Positions 10,668-22,818 of a DNA stretch of 64,000 nucleotides are shown here, piece after piece. The translations under genes were made by a program, and so were the position numbers. The DNA comes from Saussurea involucrata. Its lineage: Eukaryota > Streptophyta > Magnoliopsida > Asterales > Asteraceae. The notes below the pieces were generated by a model. It saw nothing but the letters and a program-made list of their open reading frames with translations, ran no database searches and was not told where the DNA came from. The stretch is taken from positions 81,843,379 to 81,907,378 of the forward strand of contig CM066318.1 of the NCBI GenBank assembly GCA_033807775.1. The letters are read 5' to 3'. How positions within the stretch are numbered: position 1 is the stretch's first letter; every line of letters begins with the position of its first letter.

Positions 10668-10983
10668 AACGTTTCTCCCTGAAACATTCGAAACCCCGTC
10701 GCTAGTGAAACATGATATACTTGTCATTTAAGAAAGTGGTACACTTTACGTCTAATAAGAATAAACATTTTATATAAATAGAAAATGATTATGGATATAG
10801 TCTCTAGTATTTGATTTCTTATGACCAGTCTTTCTCACCAACAAAGTTAACAAAAATTCTTAAACAAAATTAACAACAATTCACTCACAACGTTAATTTA
10901 TGGGGATTTTAATCTTTTCATGCCTGTTTTTTTTTTCTATCTCCTATAAAATATATTTATAATATGATATAATGTTTTTTATA
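10668..10983. other. intergenic, no feature recognised
   Basis: AT-rich spacer without gene signals. Its end holds TTTTTTATA (10975-10983), the left target duplication of the Mutator-like element. Confidence 0.6.
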
Positions 10984-12739
10984 GAGTTAAATACGAATTT
11001 GGTCCCTGTGGTTTACAAATATTAACGGCTTAGGTCCCTCAAAGATTTATTTAACGATGAACGTCCCTTAACTTTCCATTTCATAACAAGTAGAGTCCTT
11101 GTTAGTAACACCGTTAGTTAACTTGTATTTAAGAAGGGGTAAATCTGTCCATTCATCTATTCTAGGTTTAGTAACATATTTGGTCCCTCCTAAAATTGGG
11201 GATTAAAAAACTCTTTATAGTTTATAACATGTTTGGCCCCTCTTTGAATTTAAATAAGAAGTTAAGTGCAAAATTGATCCATATAGTTTACAAAAAAATA
11301 ACAAGCAGCATCCCTTAAAAAATAAATTTTATTAAGGGGAATTAATTAAAATGCCCCAACTTTAACTTTTCCTTACAGAAATACCTCATCTCTCTCCTGG
11401 TTTACAAAATGCCCATTTTTTCCGCTATTTGACCCTCAATCGCGGATTAAAATACAAAATTCAAAAACATCCGCAATTTTTTCAAAATGGTATCCTCGGT
11501 CGCGGACAATTCATAAAATCGTGGGTGTGTCCTCGATTTGACCCACTTTTTTTAAAAATCACGGACAATTCAAATTGTAATCGCAGACCGAACCAAATTT
11601 TAATTATTTAAAAATTGTTGCAACATGTGGTTTGTTTTGGGTCCTCGATTTTGTAATCGCGGCCATTTTAGTTGTAGGGTGTCTTTTCAAAAGAAATTCA
11701 TTGTTGCAACATGTGGTTTGTTTTGTATCCTCGATTTTGTAAATCTCATTTAAAAGAAATATATATTAATTGTGTGGGCAACATTAATTGTAGGGTATCT
11801 TTTCAAAATGGTATCCACGATGAGTATCTTTGTAAAATCGCGGACCACAAATTGATCGGTATCTTGGCAAGTCCTCGATGGGTACAATAATAATTTGTGG
11901 ATATAAAGGGTCCTCGATCGAGGACCAAATTTTCCAAATCAAGGAGGGTCCACGATTACGGGTTAAATTGCGGGATTTTGGGGCATTTTTGCAAACCTCA
12001 AGAGAGATGAGGTATTTGTGTAAGTAAAATGCGAAATTGGGGGCATTTTAATTAATTTCCCTTTTATTAATCTCCAAAGCTACCTTAAATTGTGAAGTTT
12101 GATTTTGTTTTGTTAAAAACTTGGTGTAAATACCCTTTCTTTAACCTTTTTTGTAACTAATTGCTTACATTTTGGGATTATTTTTGTAGCAATTATCGTG
12201 TTGGTGTTGTAGGTGCTAATTTGGGGTCATTTTGTAGCAACTTTTAATTTAGAAAAAACTTGAATCGTCACTTGGTTGTCACCATCGAACGTCTTCTTTT
12301 ATGTTTTATGTTGTGATATTTTTTATTTAGTTTGTCTTTATTAATCATCCTTCTCTCCAAAAAAAAATGTTACTGCTAGGTTTGGAGATTAATGAAATTT
12401 ATTTTTCAAGGGATGCTACTTGTTATTTTTTGTAAACCATATGGATCATTTTTGCATTTAACTTCTTATTTAAATTTAAAGAGGGACCAAATATGTTATA
12501 AACTATAAAGAGTTTTTTAATCCCTAATTTTAGGAGGGACCAAATATGTTACTAAACCTTGAATAGATGAATGGACAGATTTACCCCTTCTTAAATACAA
12601 GTTAACTAACGGTGTTACTAACAGGGACTCTACCTGTTATAAAATGGAAAGTTAAGGGACGTTCATCGTTAAATAAATATTTGAGGGACCTTAGTCGTTA
12701 ATATTTGTAAACCACAGGGACCAAGTTCGTATTTAACTC
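10984..12739. mobile_element. Mutator-like element with ~345-bp terminal inverted repeats
   Basis: The arms 10984-11326 and about 12395-12739 are nearly perfect inverted repeats, beginning GAGTTAAATACGAA. The flanks are a perfect 9-bp duplication TTTTTTATA (10975-10983 and 12740-12748). Long arms and a 9-bp duplication are the Mutator-like (MULE) signature. The interior between the arms is occupied mainly by a second element (11336-12061). No MURA transposase is visible, so this copy is non-autonomous. Confidence 0.93.
11336..12061. mobile_element. Nested Mutator-like MITE (726 bp)
   Basis: The ends GGGGAATTAATTAAAATGCC (11336) and its complement ending at 12061 are inverted. The flanks are a perfect 9-bp duplication TTTTATTAA (11327-11335 and 12062-12070). 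The interior has many variants of the words TCCTCGAT and CGCGGAC on one strand, unlike the surrounding AT-rich DNA, and no ORF with a known domain. It inserted into the outer MULE just inside its left arm. Confidence 0.92.
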
Positions 12740-12748
12740 TTTTTTATA

Positions 12749-13121
12749 TTATATTATATTGCTATGTATATGTTATATAGAAATATATATGTATATAAGC
12801 ACATGATAAAGCATACACAAAACTTTGTAACAAGAGATTGAAAACACAATTGAAATTATAAAAGTGATTATATTACATTTTAAAAGTTGTTTGAAATATT
12901 ATTTCTCCTTTTTAAGATCAAATAAAAAAGACAGATATAAAGCAATTTTAACTAAATTTATATTGATTTTAGATATTTTAATCAAAACATCTCATCTACC
13001 TCTCTTTTGAGATATTTTTTTGAACGACACAAATATTATAAAAAGCTAAGAAGAAGCTAGATGGAAAAAAAATTACATGTAAGAGATAGCAAGAATGAAG
13101 GTTTTGTAACCAATCTATTCA
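12749..13121. other. intergenic, no feature recognised
   Basis: AT-rich spacer. No coding or structural signal is seen apart from ATTCA (13117-13121), the left target duplication of the solo LTR. Confidence 0.6.
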
Positions 13122-16052
13122 TGTAACACCCGTAATTCCGGTAAGTAACTATCACTCGAACGTCTTGCAGCTTGAAAATGATGGGATTTATGTTGGGGAG
13201 ACATTGCTTAAAGTCCCTAAGAGTATCGGGAGTTTTGGCGTTGAAAAAGTCGAGTTTTGAGGCTTGGAAAAGGTCCCGCTACAATGATCGGCGACTATGA
13301 CAGTGTCATATTTTGTCATAGTCGCACTGGGAAAGTCGCGGGGGAGGAGGCAATCACTGGACACCACTAGCGACTATGACATGCGACAATGCCATGACAA
13401 AGTCGCATGGCAATGTCGCGCCAATGGGGCAGAGTGTTGTCAAATACGAATTTTCAGCCTTTTTTTTCATTTCTCACCTCTTAACCCTCCTTTTCTCTCC
13501 TAAACCGATCTTCCACCCTTTCCTATGAACCCTAACTCATTTTTGGGGCTTCTCTCTTGCAAATCAAGTGTTTCCTCATCATCTATGCTAGTGGTTTCCT
13601 CTATTGGTGCACGATTCAAGTTTCACCTCCATTTTCTTGAGATTCTTGGATTTTGAGGTTTTACTCAAGATCCATAGGGTAAGTTCATCATCTTCTTTTC
13701 TAAATCCTTATTTGAGTTATAAATACTCCATTTATTACTTCCTATTGTTTCATTTCTTCAATCTTCGGTTTGGATGATTTTGGGAAAGTTAGGTCAAAAT
13801 TATGATTTTGGTATAAATAGAGTTTTTGATGTAAAATGTTTGGGGAACGATTCTAAATGGTTGAATATGGATATTTATGGTTGAAAACTTGTGGATCTAG
13901 GTTTTTGGAAAATTTGACTTGAAGATTCAAGTTTCTTCAAAGGAGCTTAAATTGGGAAAAAAATATAGATTTAGTCTAAATCTAGCAAGGTGAGTTCAAG
14001 TTGATTTGTGAAAACGTTGTACATGCCAAATTGTTTATTTTAAAGTGTTTTAAATGTTTTACATGAAAATGTTTATTGTTGAGTTATTTGAGTGATTTTG
14101 ATTACTTGTGGTATTTGATTTTATAATTCTCACAAAACATCCACTTTTAGGATTTTTTGGCAACTTGACAAAAATGAGTAGCAATTGAGGTGTTTTAATA
14201 ATTATTACATGATGGAAGGTTATTTAGTAAAGATCCACCTCTAGCGTTTGTTGGAAATATATATAATTTTATGTGGTGATATATATATTCTTAAACATGA
14301 ACGTGTGAGTCATTGGATTTTGGGTCACTTTCGACCTTGTGAACCTTTTAATAGCTTGTAAACCTTTCGTTATGAGAAAAGATGTAATTTGGGTATTTTG
14401 GATGGATGAACCTTAAGTAGTGTTATTTTAAATGATTTATCTTACGTTTGTAAATCTTTGAGTATAAATGCACTTTGACGTGTACTTTGGAAAATGACGT
14501 ATCTTAAATTAAGAGTGGTGTGAGTAATTCATGTATGTGGAGCATATTTTGCATAAACATGTGTTACATACGTTTTAATGCATTATTTGGTCTTACGAGT
14601 GGTTAATTGGTTTTGGTTGAGCTTATGACTTGGTTTATGACTTTAATGAGTCTTGAGGACATTTGTCCGGATTTTAATAATTGAATGTGGAGCTTTGGTC
14701 ATCAGTTGCATTTATTGCATTCTATTTGAAGAGTACATATTTTGAGTGCGTGTGTCGTTAAAGTGGAGTCATGTACTTTTAGACCGTAAATCATTGGATC
14801 CATAGGCATAAGAGTCGGTCATGTCTATATGGTGGAGAGTCTTGGTATTCTCATTTTGGGACGTACGCCACTTTGGCATTTTGTGTTCCAATGTTTTGGA
14901 GAGGAACCGTATTGGGTTATACTCCGGGATTTGTTGAGTTTATAGTTGATGTTCTAACACTTGTGCACAAGGGTTGAACATCTTGAGTTATCAAGTAAGG
15001 AGCCGCGACTCCAATTCTTGAATGCTAGTAAGTAGGCAATAAAGGTTCAATGGAAACCTTGAGTTGTAACTTACTAGAGACTGAACAAGCAATAAGATCG
15101 TGTATCCTTGAGGTGAAGCTGGGCACAACAGGCACTAGGGGATACGGTGGTGCCACCCGTTGCTGGGTTGGGGACTTGAGGTGTAGCTTAGCTAGCAGGC
15201 AATAAAGTCCGACTTGAGTTGGAGCTATTTAAAGCAGACAATATAGTCACGATCTGAGGTGTAGTTCAATAACATGGTTAAACGGCTTAACTTTGTGTCC
15301 CGCCACAAATCATGGAATCAGGTCTCCCCCGTCACCTAAAGGTGTTGTTTGGGTATTTATTTTATCCATGTTTTCGGTGACGTATTTTATTTATATGGAT
15401 TGCTTTCCATATTTCATGGGCTGTGATGTACGCCTCATCCGTGTTGGGATGTTTTGAATAATAACGATTTATTCATGTCTTTGTAAATTTGGAAACTAAA
15501 TTACTAATTACTATATCACTTTTCAAGTGGGTTTTAAGTTGAGTCCATTTTTTTAGAATCGTTTTATATTAGAGCTTTCGCCACGGGATTTGTGTGCGTT
15601 GGAAAATGGGTGGTTTGCCTTTAAAGTAATCCTTTTGAACTCATGATTTAAATTGCATATCTCTCATCTTATGAACTATATAACCTTGGTAAAAAAAAAC
15701 TCTTGAACTCACTAGGTTTTAGCCTAACATTTTTATTTGTCGGCATGTGCAACAGGTTTCGATTGGGATTAGTACTAGTGACACTATGAAGAGTGGAGAG
15801 CTGGTTGTGTGCTCAAGAAGTAAGTGGTTTGGTGAAGTCTTCCGCATTTGGGGAATAACAACTTGATATTGGGTTGAGTAACACCCGACCTTTTGTGGGC
15901 TTGGCGTATGACTTAGGTTTAAATGTTGAAATGATTATGTTTTAATGTTGAGGTAATTTCATGGATGGTTTTGTAGAAAGAATTTTATCCTTATTTGGTT
16001 ATTTTATCGAAAATTTTATTTACTTGCTCTTCCCAATTTTGAGGGTGTTACA
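13122..16052 (+). mobile_element. Solo LTR of a Ty3/Gypsy-type retrotransposon (2.9 kb)
   Basis: It starts TGTAACACCC and ends GGGTGTTACA, a typical Gypsy LTR terminus pair. The flanks are ATTCA (13117-13121) and ATTCG (16053-16057), a 5-bp duplication with one change. No primer-binding site, gag or pol adjoins either end, so recombination between two LTRs is the likely origin. The + orientation is inferred from a CTCACTAGG...GCATGTGCAACAGG tract near 15705-15760, like the transcribed part of related LTRs. At 14990-15260 phrases like AGCAGGCAATAAAGTC and GAGTTGTAGCT recur as loose repeats. Confidence 0.8.
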
Positions 16053-16536
16053 ATTCGGTTATGTTAGACATAATACTCCTATTTGTAATCCAAAAGAATG
16101 AATGAGTCACAATGCTATCACACAATGCTACTTTCTTAGGCTTAGGAAGCTAAAAAGAGTTCATTCCGAAACGACCAAATAGCCCAAAGTTGTTAGAACA
16201 ACCATCTCAAAACAAGCCGACTCCACTTTCTTCAAAAACAAAGATAATAACGAACCAATCTACTCCAAATTGAAACTAAATTCTGAAATATTTAAACCCC
16301 ACCATCGACCAACTAAAAAAATAACCAATAGTTAGTGAATAGTGATTAATAGTTTATTTTTCAAGCAAAGCAATGGTGTTCTCTCTCTCTAATAACATTA
16401 ATAATAATAAAATATTATATAATATATTTTGTATTTTTTAATAGAAGAAATAAAAACAGGTGTAAAAGGATCAAAATACTTAAGAGTTAACTAAGTGAAT
16501 TGAATTTTGTTAACACAATTAGGCCCTGTTTGTTTA

Positions 16537-16560
16537 GCCCAATTCAGATCTGAATTGGGC
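16537..16560. repeat. 24-bp perfect palindrome
   Basis: The sequence is GCCCAATTCAGA followed directly by its exact complement, with no loop. It sits 12 bp after a TTA plus GGCCCTGTTTG end, the form of Harbinger MITE termini. The matching right end is not found. Confidence 0.85.
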
Positions 16561-16949
16561 CTTTATCTGATTCGGTAAGAGAGCCCCAATTTAAGTGTGT
16601 TTGTTAATTGTTGATATTCAGAAGATCTGATCCCTTATTATCCTCTAAATCAAAAAGTGAGAAGATATCCTCTAAGCGAATTAGACGTGCAATTATGGTT
16701 ATCTTTGATCCTCTCTACAAATAATCGATTTTCCCTCTCCATCAATTCCATCAATAGCAACAACAGCTTCAAATCGATACCAGGTACACCTTTCATCCCT
16801 GTTTCTCTAATTTTAGGGTTTCGATGTTGCTGCTGCTTCCTATCACAAAACCAAAAATTGTTGTTGCTGCTTCTTTCTACTGATTTGTTGAACTTTCGAG
16901 TTGGAACTGACGAACTGTATGAATTGAATTGAACTTTCGATTGAATTGA

Positions 16950-17075
16950 CTTGACTGCTTCTTTCTACTGATTTGCTGCTTCTTTCTACTTGCCTGCTTC
17001 TTTCTACTGATTTTCCTGCTTGTTTCTACTGGTTTGCGGCTTCTTTCTACTGGTTTGCTGCTTCTTGCTACTGAG
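16950..17075. repeat. Minisatellite, unit TGCTTCTTTCTACTG plus variable spacer
   Basis: At least five imperfect units of about 18-24 bp share TGCTTCTTTCTACT(G/T). An older copy of the phrase lies at about 16868. There is no evidence that it is translated. Confidence 0.75.
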
Positions 17076-18051
17076 AGAGGGATCACGACCATAAGAAATT
17101 GAATACTAGAGAGTAGAGAGACCGTATGTAATTTCAAATCAAAAACTAAAATCTAGAGTATTTATATTAGTACTTTTTTTAATATTATTTTGTAATTGAA
17201 TGTGCTTATCAGTTAACTTCATAAAGTTCACTTGGAGAACTATAAAAAGTTGTACATATGAGGCAACGAATTGTAAACATGATTTTCTTTTTTAAAATTT
17301 GAGTTAAATGCTTTATAATGGTAAAGTTAAGTTAATATTTCACCATGTAAAATGACATATATTTGAACGAGTTTATCAATTATATTTAATATCTAATTAC
17401 AGAATTTCAAAAGAGTAAATATATACAATAATAAATTGTAAACTAAAAATTTAAAATACTAATAAATTTTAACACGTCTGAAAGAAAATTAATAAATCTA
17501 TACTAAATAATTTTTTAGGTATCATCATTGATGCATATTATTTAAAATTCAAGATTATAAATAATTAACGACACACATATGTAACTTTTTTAAAGCTGCA
17601 TATAGGAATTCATAGCTAACTGGTAAACATAATCAAATATAAGATAAACATCTCAATTTTAAATATAAAAAATCTAAAATATAATTAAAATAATCATTAA
17701 ATTCTAACAAAACTCTTATTTTTTATTTTTTTTATAAGATACATTATATCATTAAACATAAAATTAATTACATCATTATTAAACCTAAATTTAATTAAAA
17801 TAAAAAATTAAATAATAATAAAAGTTAAACAAACTTATAAAAAGATATTATCACTTTTTAAACAATACTATATTATAAATATAATAAAGTTAAAAAATAA
17901 AATAAAATACTAAAACAAAAAAAATACTATATTAGATTATGTAAGTAGTATTTGTCATGGAAAAATAAGGAAAAGGAAAAAGAAATTAATATGATTAATT
18001 ATTCATTTTCTTCTAAGCATTGGCTTGAAGAAAAAGAAAAGCCCCTCTTTT

Positions 18052-18058
18052 AACCCTA
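18052..18058 (+). promoter_or_regulatory. telo-box-like motif AACCCTA upstream of the proteasome gene
   Basis: AACCCTA lies 81 bp before the ATG. Telo-boxes are common in promoters or leaders of housekeeping and proteasome/ribosomal genes in plants. No convincing TATA box was identified at the expected spacing, so this is only a candidate element. Confidence 0.4.
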
Positions 18059-18138
18059 GACGGAGATCATCGTCAGTATACACTCACAGAGACGATTACT
18101 TTTCCGGCGAAAAAATTGATTAATCAAACGCATTAAAC

Positions 18139-21100
18139 ATGTTTAGAAACCAGTACGACACCGACGTTACGACATGGTCGCCGGCGGGGAGGTTGTTTCA
18201 GGTAGAGTACGCTATGGAGGCAGTCAAGCAAGGATCGGCGGCCATTGGTCTCCGATCCAAAACTCATGTTGTTCTCGCGTGTGTCAACAAATCTAATTCG
18301 GAACTCTCATCGCATCAGAGGAAGATCTTCAAGGTCGATGACCACATCGGCGTAGCCATCGCCGGTCTCACCGCTGACGGCCGTGTTCTGTCACGGTACA
18401 TGAGATCTGAGTGCATCAATTATGGCTATACCTACGAGTCTCCTCTTCCTGTTGGTCGTTTAGTTGTTCAGCTCGCTGATAAAGCTCAGGTATCCTCTTT
18501 AAGAAATCAATTCTCTAGTTGTTTGTCTGTCTGTGCTTAAATGCTTGGTGCTGTTAGGGTTTACTTGGGGAAATGCCTAAAAAATTATTATTTTGTTCAA
18601 TTGTCCTTTCAATTGGTTCACAAATGGATCATGGAAAATAACTTATTATGGCTTAGAAGCTCTTAATTTTAGACACCTTATACAATATGAGTAAGAGTCG
18701 TAAAACATAGGACACTCTGTCGTCTATTTGATGTAGGATGAAGTCGTGATGGTGGATAGAAAAATATATTCTTCAATTATATTGCTCCCAACACCTCACA
18801 ACTGGAATCACTTTCTAAAGTTGGAAGGACAATTGAACAAATGGTAATTTTTTGGTAATTTCTCCAAGTAAATTTCAGCTCAACGGGACATTTACTTTGC
18901 ACAATTTTGTATAAAATTTTGGTGAAGTGGGCTATATTGGAGTAATGATGTAGAATAGCTTTCTACTCTAAGGAAAATGCATTTGAGATGAAGAAAATGG
19001 ATTTTGTTTTGATTGCCAGTTGTTTGATACCATGAAAGGTGAACCTAAGAGTGTAATTGTGGTTATGTTATGTGAATATTCTGTTGGACATTGGATTATA
19101 TGTTTGAACTTATATCGTGGTTTAAGTTATTGTTCATTTCAGATTTTACCCTTTTCATGCCAATATTCATAGCTGTGTATGAACAGTCCTGGTTAGTACT
19201 TTAAAAGAACATATGCACCACTCTTTTTAAGGTTATAGTTCTGAAATTGCATTTGTAGTATTTTTTAGGGACTAAACACCCTATTCAGACTGTGATTGAA
19301 GAGCGATAATGATCTTAATTTTAGTGAGACATGGAAAAACAGGAGTGCTGAATAGAATAAGGCACACCATTCCTCCTCAAGTATTAGTCTGTTTTCCCTT
19401 TTTTATTGGTCAGTGGAGTTCATGTTGATCATAAATTACCATTTCATTAACTAATAGTTTAAGAGTGTCATTGTACATTATTTTATTCAATTTCCAGCAT
19501 TATGCAACATGAACATTTACTAATGTACCTTGTATTAGATGGACTGTTCATGCTAATTTTCCTGTACTTTGTGTTTTATGCTATATTTCATTTAAGATCT
19601 AAATGGTTTGTGTTAGATTCCTTGTATCTTACACATGGTTATGTTAACATATGCTATGTCCATTCAATCAGTGTTAAGAAATGCTGCTGAATCAGGATGT
19701 CAAATCATATCTGTTTATATGGTTACTGAATACAGTATAAAATGTGAATTTACATATTCAGAATAAAAATATAATGAATACAGATTGATGTTCAGATTAA
19801 CAGATACCTTTTATTGGAAGTTCTGAAGAGGGGCTTGAAAGATCATTTAGATAGACGAAAAAATAGGAAAATAATGGTTTGGTAATGGTACTGCTAGACA
19901 AGAAACTAGTATCTTATCACCCCTTGACTAATTACTGTAGAGCATTAATCTAAAAAGCCTTCACATAATCCGCTCCATGTTAGTGCACTTGCTTTTGTTG
20001 TTGAGTCAGTTGTGGGGTTCTTTGGAAATAATTACTGTATTCAAGAGTTCTAAAATTGCTTTCCATGAAACTATGATACCATCGGTCCATGAATGTGACA
20101 CCTTTTAATGATGGGATTTTTCTTATTAGATGCAGCCATTTTTATTTTTTCAAATTTTAAACGCAAATGAGTTATTTGTCAGCATTCTCGTCAACGCATA
20201 GTCATATACATGTTTCTGCACATGCTTTACTCGATTCAACTTTTGTGGTAAAGATTTAGGGCCGTTTTCCAAACGCTTACTTGGGTAAGCGCTAACTGGT
20301 AAAATTCAACACCATCACTTAGTTACCGGGTAAGATTTTAGTCAACTAAAACAGTATGGTATGCAACAATTTTCCCGGTACGCGCTAAACGTGGTAAGAG
20401 TCTTCGCTCTCACTTACCGACCCTCGGTTGTTGCCTTAGCTCTTACCGCCTAAGATTCTCGGTTCTTGCCATATTCATCCCGTAAGATAATGTGACTTGG
20501 TAAGCGCTTACCCGGTAAGCATTCGGTAAACGGCCCCTTACACATTTTTCCTTCACAATAAGGGCAAGACCAGACTTCAATTTGTAGTTTAAGCTTTTTC
20601 TAAAATTCTGAAATTTTGCATGGAAATTACTAAACCATCGGTGTCAAATTAGAACTATAAAACCTTCTAGAACTTTTTCACCCACCCACCTACCTCACAC
20701 TCGCTTGTGCAGTCTCGTCTGCCTACCAAACGCACCTAAGGTGGCGTTTGGTTCGCTGAATGTTTTTGGATGGAATAAAATGTGTCAAAGGAATTTGACT
20801 TTGAAGGAATTAGAATTGAATGTTGCAGGTTTGACAACCTGTTTGGTTGGCAGACATTGGAATGTTGGTTCACAGAATCTGATTGATAAATGACCAAAAT
20901 GCCTTTTGGTTTAAAGGGTATATTTGGAATTATGAAAATATAACATTTCATTCCATCAAAATCCTAACTTATTGTGAAGGAATGTTGAAATCCCTTATTT
21001 CTGTTTGGTGGAATTTTAAGATTCCTTAAAAAAAAGAATGAACCAAACAAAGAATGGGATTTGGTCAAAGGAATTCAACATTTCAGTTCCATCATATTCT

Positions 21101-21736
21101 TTCAGAATCTCCGAACTAAACGCACCCCAAGAGTTTTCCATGTTTCAATTTATGTCACTCAACCATGTTTCCAGAAACTTGTCTAATTTAAATATGTACC
21201 CACTTGTGAAAAAGACAAGATCAAAATTTCTTACATTAATAACTTGTTGGCAGGTTTGTACCCAACGGTCATGGAAACGCCCTTATGGTGTTGGTCTGCT
21301 GGTGGCCGGGTTGGATGAATCTGGGGCCCATCTCTACTATAACTGCCCTAGCGGAAACTACTTTGAATATCAAGCTTTTGCCATCGGGTCCAGGTCACAA
21401 GCTGCAAAAACGTATTTGGAGCGCAAGTTTGAGAAGTTCACAGGTTCGTCTCGAGATGAGCTGATCAAGGATGCACTATTTGCCATAAGAGAGACCTTGC
21501 AAGGTGAAAAACTCACAAGCAGTGTGTGCACAGTGGCTGTGGTTGGGGTGGGAGAAGCATTTAATATATTGGACCAAGCAACTGTACAGGCGTTAATAAA
21601 CGAGTTTGAGATCTCCGGGGAAGAAGCTCCTGCAAATGAGAGTGTTGCAGAGGAAGCTGGTGGTGAAGCTGGTGGTGCCGCCGCCACTGAGGGTGGAGCC
21701 GCTACAGAGCAAGAAACTGCTCCGATGGATATTTGA
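18139..21736 (+). CDS. PAF1: 20S proteasome subunit alpha type-1 (two exons)
   Basis: The coding exons are 18139-18489 and 21254-21736, joining to 277 residues, the normal length for this subunit. The join is phase 0 between CAG and GTT, with a GT donor at 18490 and CAG acceptor ending 21253. The start MFRNQYDTDVTTWSP is the conserved N-terminus; YDTDVTTWSPAGRLFQVEYA is the proteasome alpha-subunit signature. The central QRSWKRPYGVGLLVAGLD and YYNCPSGNYFEYQAFAIGSRS blocks are typical of alpha-1 (PAF1/PAF2 in Arabidopsis). The C-terminus is a Gly/Ala/Glu-rich tail ending in APMDI. It forms part of the outer alpha ring of the 20S core in cytosol and nucleus, gating substrate entry, and has no protease site itself. 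No stop or frameshift is seen. The symbol follows the Arabidopsis orthologue; PAF1 versus PAF2 cannot be separated. Confidence 0.96.
20259..20537. mobile_element. Harbinger-type MITE in intron (279 bp)
   Basis: The left end GGGCCGTTTTCCAAACGCTT pairs with the right end GTAAACGGCCCC; the flanks are TTA (20256-20258 and 20538-20540). Inside, the words GGTAAG and CTTACC recur many times, including the 14-bp palindrome GGTAAGCGCTTACC near the right end. It has no coding capacity. Confidence 0.88.
20740..21127. mobile_element. Harbinger-type MITE in intron (388 bp)
   Basis: The left end GGTGGCGTTTGGTTCG and right end CGAACTAAACGCACCC are inverted with a few differences. The flanks are TAA (20737-20739) and CAA (21128-21130), consistent with one decayed target duplication. 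The right end lies only 126 bp upstream of exon 2. Confidence 0.72.
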
Positions 21737-22790
21737 GAAGTGCAGCAGGTGTTTTACTGGTTGTTTTAGAACAATATTGATATGATGTTACTTGATCTTG
21801 TTGGAATCTTTTCTTCTATTTGAATGGTGCAAACCTTTCTAAACCTTTGCCTCTTTTGGACTCTTATTTGAACTTGTTATAGTCTGTTGCAGTTGGTTAT
21901 GAAGCTAAGTTAAAAACACCACTATGTGTAATTACTTATAAAATTGGGATAAGTGGCATTTGGGTCAATGGTTTTAGTGCATCTATCTATACATGACGTG
22001 ACAAAATTCTAAAATCTCGTTCTACGTTTGATATGACAAGGAATATAGACAAGAACTAGGACTAGGTGGGACAAAAGTTCTTTTTGTTAACCACAAGGAT
22101 GAGATAGATATAAACTTGAAAATTATTAATATCTTCTCATTTTGACAAAAAAGTATTTGTTTTAATGGCTATGACCGTCCATCCTCACCACCTCGACCAA
22201 TAGCTACAGCTAAAACAATTGACCACCTCCACCATCGACTGCCACTACCATTACCCACCACCACCACCTCTTCTACCATTGTTGGTCACCACCACTATCA
22301 CTGTCCACCATCTTTACGTCTTCTACGGTCACTGAATCTACCAACCACTACTGCCTCTACCTCCACCACAACCGTTGTTGCCCTCTACTTCCACCACCAT
22401 GTTGGTCACAACCAACTCTACATCTATCTCAACCACCACCACCTCCTGCAATTGTCGCTACAACAACCTCTATCGTGCCTCCACCAATTCATAAGGATAT
22501 TTCAGTCTGAAAAAAACATAGTATTTTTTAGTATAAACCGACTTTTTCCAAGCTACCATCAATTATATCTATTTCTTCATTGAAATTTGGTACTATAACT
22601 GTTCTAAGAGGATCGCCGTGACAGCCTCGAGAGAGGCCGGGGATCGTATATTTGGTAACATTTATGATTGTTAATAATTGGTTATAAATTATTTTAATTT
22701 AATAACAAAGAGAGATATTTATTTACTAATTAATGGTTCTCTGATCCTGATCCGAAACTTCCCCACCCTCCTCGTTGACCTGTAACTCTT
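21737..22790. other. intergenic between the two host genes, with a CCA-rich tract
   Basis: It includes the 3' untranslated region of the proteasome gene just after 21736; no exact AATAAA was seen near the stop. From about 22165 to 22485 the sequence is a degenerate CCA/CAC triplet-rich tract. No gene was found there. The 100 bp before 22791 have no visible MCTP similarity. Confidence 0.55.
22165..22485. repeat. Degenerate (CCA)n-rich tract
   Basis: Imperfect repeats of ACCACC, CACCATC and CTACC run over about 320 bp. Frames through it are interrupted, so a Pro/Thr/His-rich protein is not supported. Confidence 0.7.
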
Positions 22791-22799
22791 GTGAACTGT

Positions 22800-22817
22800 G
22801 AAGCTAATTTGTTGAGA
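22800..22817 (+). pseudogene. Out-of-frame remnant of MCTP just before the fusion ORF
   Basis: The six codons read EANLLR, corresponding to the KANFFR segment that precedes the membrane domain in MCTP proteins. They are in the -1 frame relative to the ORF that starts at 22819; one additional A in AGAAATG accounts for it. Similarity stops upstream of about 22797, so the ancestral breakpoint lies there. Confidence 0.55.
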
Positions 22818-22818
22818 A

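Larger units (their letters stand above)
16058..18051. other. intergenic upstream of the proteasome gene
   Basis: About 2 kb of AT-rich DNA with no supported gene. It contains a 24-bp perfect palindrome (16537-16560) next to TTAGGCCCTGTTTG, which looks like one surviving end of a Harbinger MITE, and a TGCTTCTTTCTACTG minisatellite (about 16950-17075). The frame at 16657-16932 is low complexity and is not called. Confidence 0.5.
18490..21253 (+). other. Intron of the proteasome gene (2.76 kb) with two MITEs
   Basis: It begins GTATCC and ends TTGGCAG. Two Harbinger-type MITEs lie in its 3' half (20259-20537 and 20740-21127), about 0.67 kb of the length. Frames inside the intron are not supported as genes. 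Confidence 0.9.

Noticed and set aside
16657..16932. Small secreted or Cys-rich protein ORF at 16657-16932
   Set aside because: Low complexity from Ser/Asn and CTG/CTT repeats merging into a minisatellite; no conserved motif.
22165..22485. Extensin or Pro-rich protein gene in the CCA tract
   Set aside because: All frames are interrupted and no signal peptide or conserved repeat is seen.
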